This document shows positions 20,101 to 23,100 of a stretch of 24,251 nt of DNA, piece by piece. The translations under genes were made by a program, and so were the position numbers. The stretch lies in IMG/VR virus record IMGVR_UViG_3300010885_030603, positions 1 through 24,251 of that record, one strand, 5' to 3'. Below the pieces are notes generated by a model. It saw only the letters and a program-made list of their open reading frames with translations. It was not told the origin of the DNA and did no database searches. Numbering within the stretch: position 1 is the first letter of the stretch; each line of letters starts with the position of its first letter. This DNA is from a virus.

Positions 20101-23100
20101 TATTTAGTAATCCGTTAACTGGAACAATTGATGCTACAGTTGCTATATTAAACTATGTTGCATTATCATCTGCTAGTAGTGTAATTAATTTCTATATAAA
20201 TATGCCGCTGCAAGTAGGTACTAATATCGGCAATTTGACTACAGGCACAACTTACTACGTAACTGACATTGGAACTGTAAAAATAACGGTGACCAATACT
20301 TCGTCCAACAATCAATTAACTTGCAATAGTACTACTGCACTTTACGTTAATATGCCAATTATTTTCTCTGGTAACGGGTTGGATGGAATTGTGATTAGTC
20401 AAGAATATTTTATAAGCGAAATAATCGATGCTACCCATTTCACTATTAGTGGATCAATAGGCGGTAGCGTACTTATACTCACTACAGATAATGGTACTAT
20501 GACAGGCACCGGAGCTACATACGTTACGGTATCTACTTCTATAGGCGGCGCAAATGTTGCATTAGCAGACGCTTCAGGGCCAGTAACATATGAGCAAACA
20601 CCTATTGTATCTAGTATATTAGGAATTAGTTATTTGATTGGTGGATACTATGTAAACTTAGCTAATCCAGGCCAAGGTTATGCAGTCAGCAATATTATTA
20701 CTGTAAGTGGAACTGATGTGGGAGGCTCGTCCCCCCTAAATGATGTTACTATCACTGTGGATGCTGTTAATAATTACGGAAGAATAGTAAGTGCAATTGT
20801 TTCGGGAACAATACCTTCAGTCCCTCAAAATAGTTATTATCTGCGGGTCACTGGAACAAACACATTTGAAGTATATGAAAACCCACTACTTACCGTACCA
20901 GTGAGCGGACTTGACTTCCCTTATGTGGGCTTTACCGCTACAACAGCAACGGCAATTATCGATATTCCCATAGGTTGGACTACTCCGGCATTAATAAATA
21001 ATCCGTCTACCCTAGGTGTGGCCAATATGTCTATAGCGGTTAATTCATCTGGTTTATTGGTGGCCGTTGGTTATGTGTACGGGACTGCTGCGGTATATAC
21101 CACATCTACGGATGATGGTATTACTTGGACTACTGTTACTGAAATGCCTAACACCGGTCCAGCAAATATCTTCATAAATGCATTAACAGTTAATTCATCT
21201 GGATTGTTTGTAGCAGTTGGATACCTTAAAAATGGTTTTGGAAATGATTATGCCGCATTCGCTACATCTACTGATGGAAGCACCTGGACTACTCCAGCAC
21301 TAATGAACGGCAGTACTGCTACTGCACAAATGTATTCAGTAGCAGTCAATACTGCTGGACTTTTTGTGGCAGTCGGGTATAATGATACTAATTACCCAGT
21401 CTATGCTACATCAGCAGATGGTAGTACTTGGACTACTTCAGCATTAATGAATGGTAGTACTTCGTATGCACGGATGTTTGCAGTTACTGTTAATTCATCT
21501 GGATTGTTTGTAGCGGTTGGATATAATGGCAGTAACTATCCTGTATATGCTACATCTACTAATGGAAGCACTTGGACTACCCCGGCACTAATGAACGGCA
21601 GTACTGCTACTGCAATAATAACCTCAGTCGCAGTTAACTCAGCTGGACTATTTGTAGCAGTTGGGTATGATGGCAATAACTATCCAATCTACGCCACATC
21701 TAGTGATGGTAGCACTTGGACTACTCCAGCACTAATGAATGGTAGCACTACTATTGCAAATATGTCCTCAATCGCAGTCGATGCATCTGGACTGTTTGTC
21801 GCAGTTGGGTATGATGAAAGTGATTCTTCAATTTATGCTATATCTACAGATGGTAGTCTTTGGACTACACCGGCATTGATGGACAATGCTTATACTGCAT
21901 ATACAATCATGACCTCAATTGTAGTTAATGCAGTCGGAGAGTTTGTAGCGGTTGGCTTTAACGGTTCTAGCTATGTAATGAGCGCAAATTATCATCCAGG
22001 ATTAGGAAATGGCATTCAAGTCACTAGTGTTGCTGGCTTTGAGGTTAATGATGCTGTTGCCTTTACCGGAGCAGTGTTTGGAAATTATATAGCTGGTACC
22101 ATATATTATATTTTAACTATCGATGCACTAAACAATCAAATAACTGTCTCTACAACATTAGGTGGTACCACGCCATCACACACCGGCGCAACTCTGACTG
22201 GTTCAATGACAATGGCTAAAGTTGGGTCTTATACATTCTTGCCCGAACCGTTCTATTTTAATCAAAGCATTGTTAAATTCAATCATCAGTTGTACCGCTG
22301 CATTGTCAGCAACAACGACAAAGAATTTATATACGGTAAATGGGAGTTATTAGATTCTGGTGATAGTGCTATAAATGCACTAGATAGAATTGTTGGCTAC
22401 TACCAGCCAACAGTTAACATGCCCGGTTTAGGGTATTATCAAGCATCTGCACTACAAGCAGGTGTGCCAAGTATTGATTTCTCACAACTATTGACTGGCA
22501 CAACATATCCTAACAGTACATATATTGGTAATCCGTTTCAACCAGCTGATCAATTATTAATTGACGTAAAATTACAAGATGAGCCATTCTACCCAACTGA
22601 TATTAGTTTAAATGGGATAGTTTATAACGGTACTACTTACATAGCAACTGCCAATCTTTCAACTGGTGCTGCTACTGTTACTAATATAACAGACAATACT
22701 TGGTTTGTGAAGAACTTGACTAGTTCAAACTCTGGATTAACTTCTATTAACTATAGTAGTGGTAGTTCTTCACCTGTATATATCGTAACTACTACAAATT
22801 CTGCTACTCCAATACTAAGAAGTCAGGATGCACGAATTTGGTCATCGTTAGGATATTATACAAATAATAACACTACAACATTAAACTTAGCAGGACTGGC
22901 GTTGTATGATTCCGCATATGGATTAATTGGCAGTGTAGGTGTTTATGTCGCAGTAGGCACTAGTATTATAAAAAGCGTAGACAGTATACATTGGACAGAA
23001 ACGTATTCTTTTAGTAACTCTACTTTAGACAACATATTATATGGTGTTACTTATGCTAGTATTCCTGGATTTACTGGATTCGTTGCAGTAGGTGGAAATC

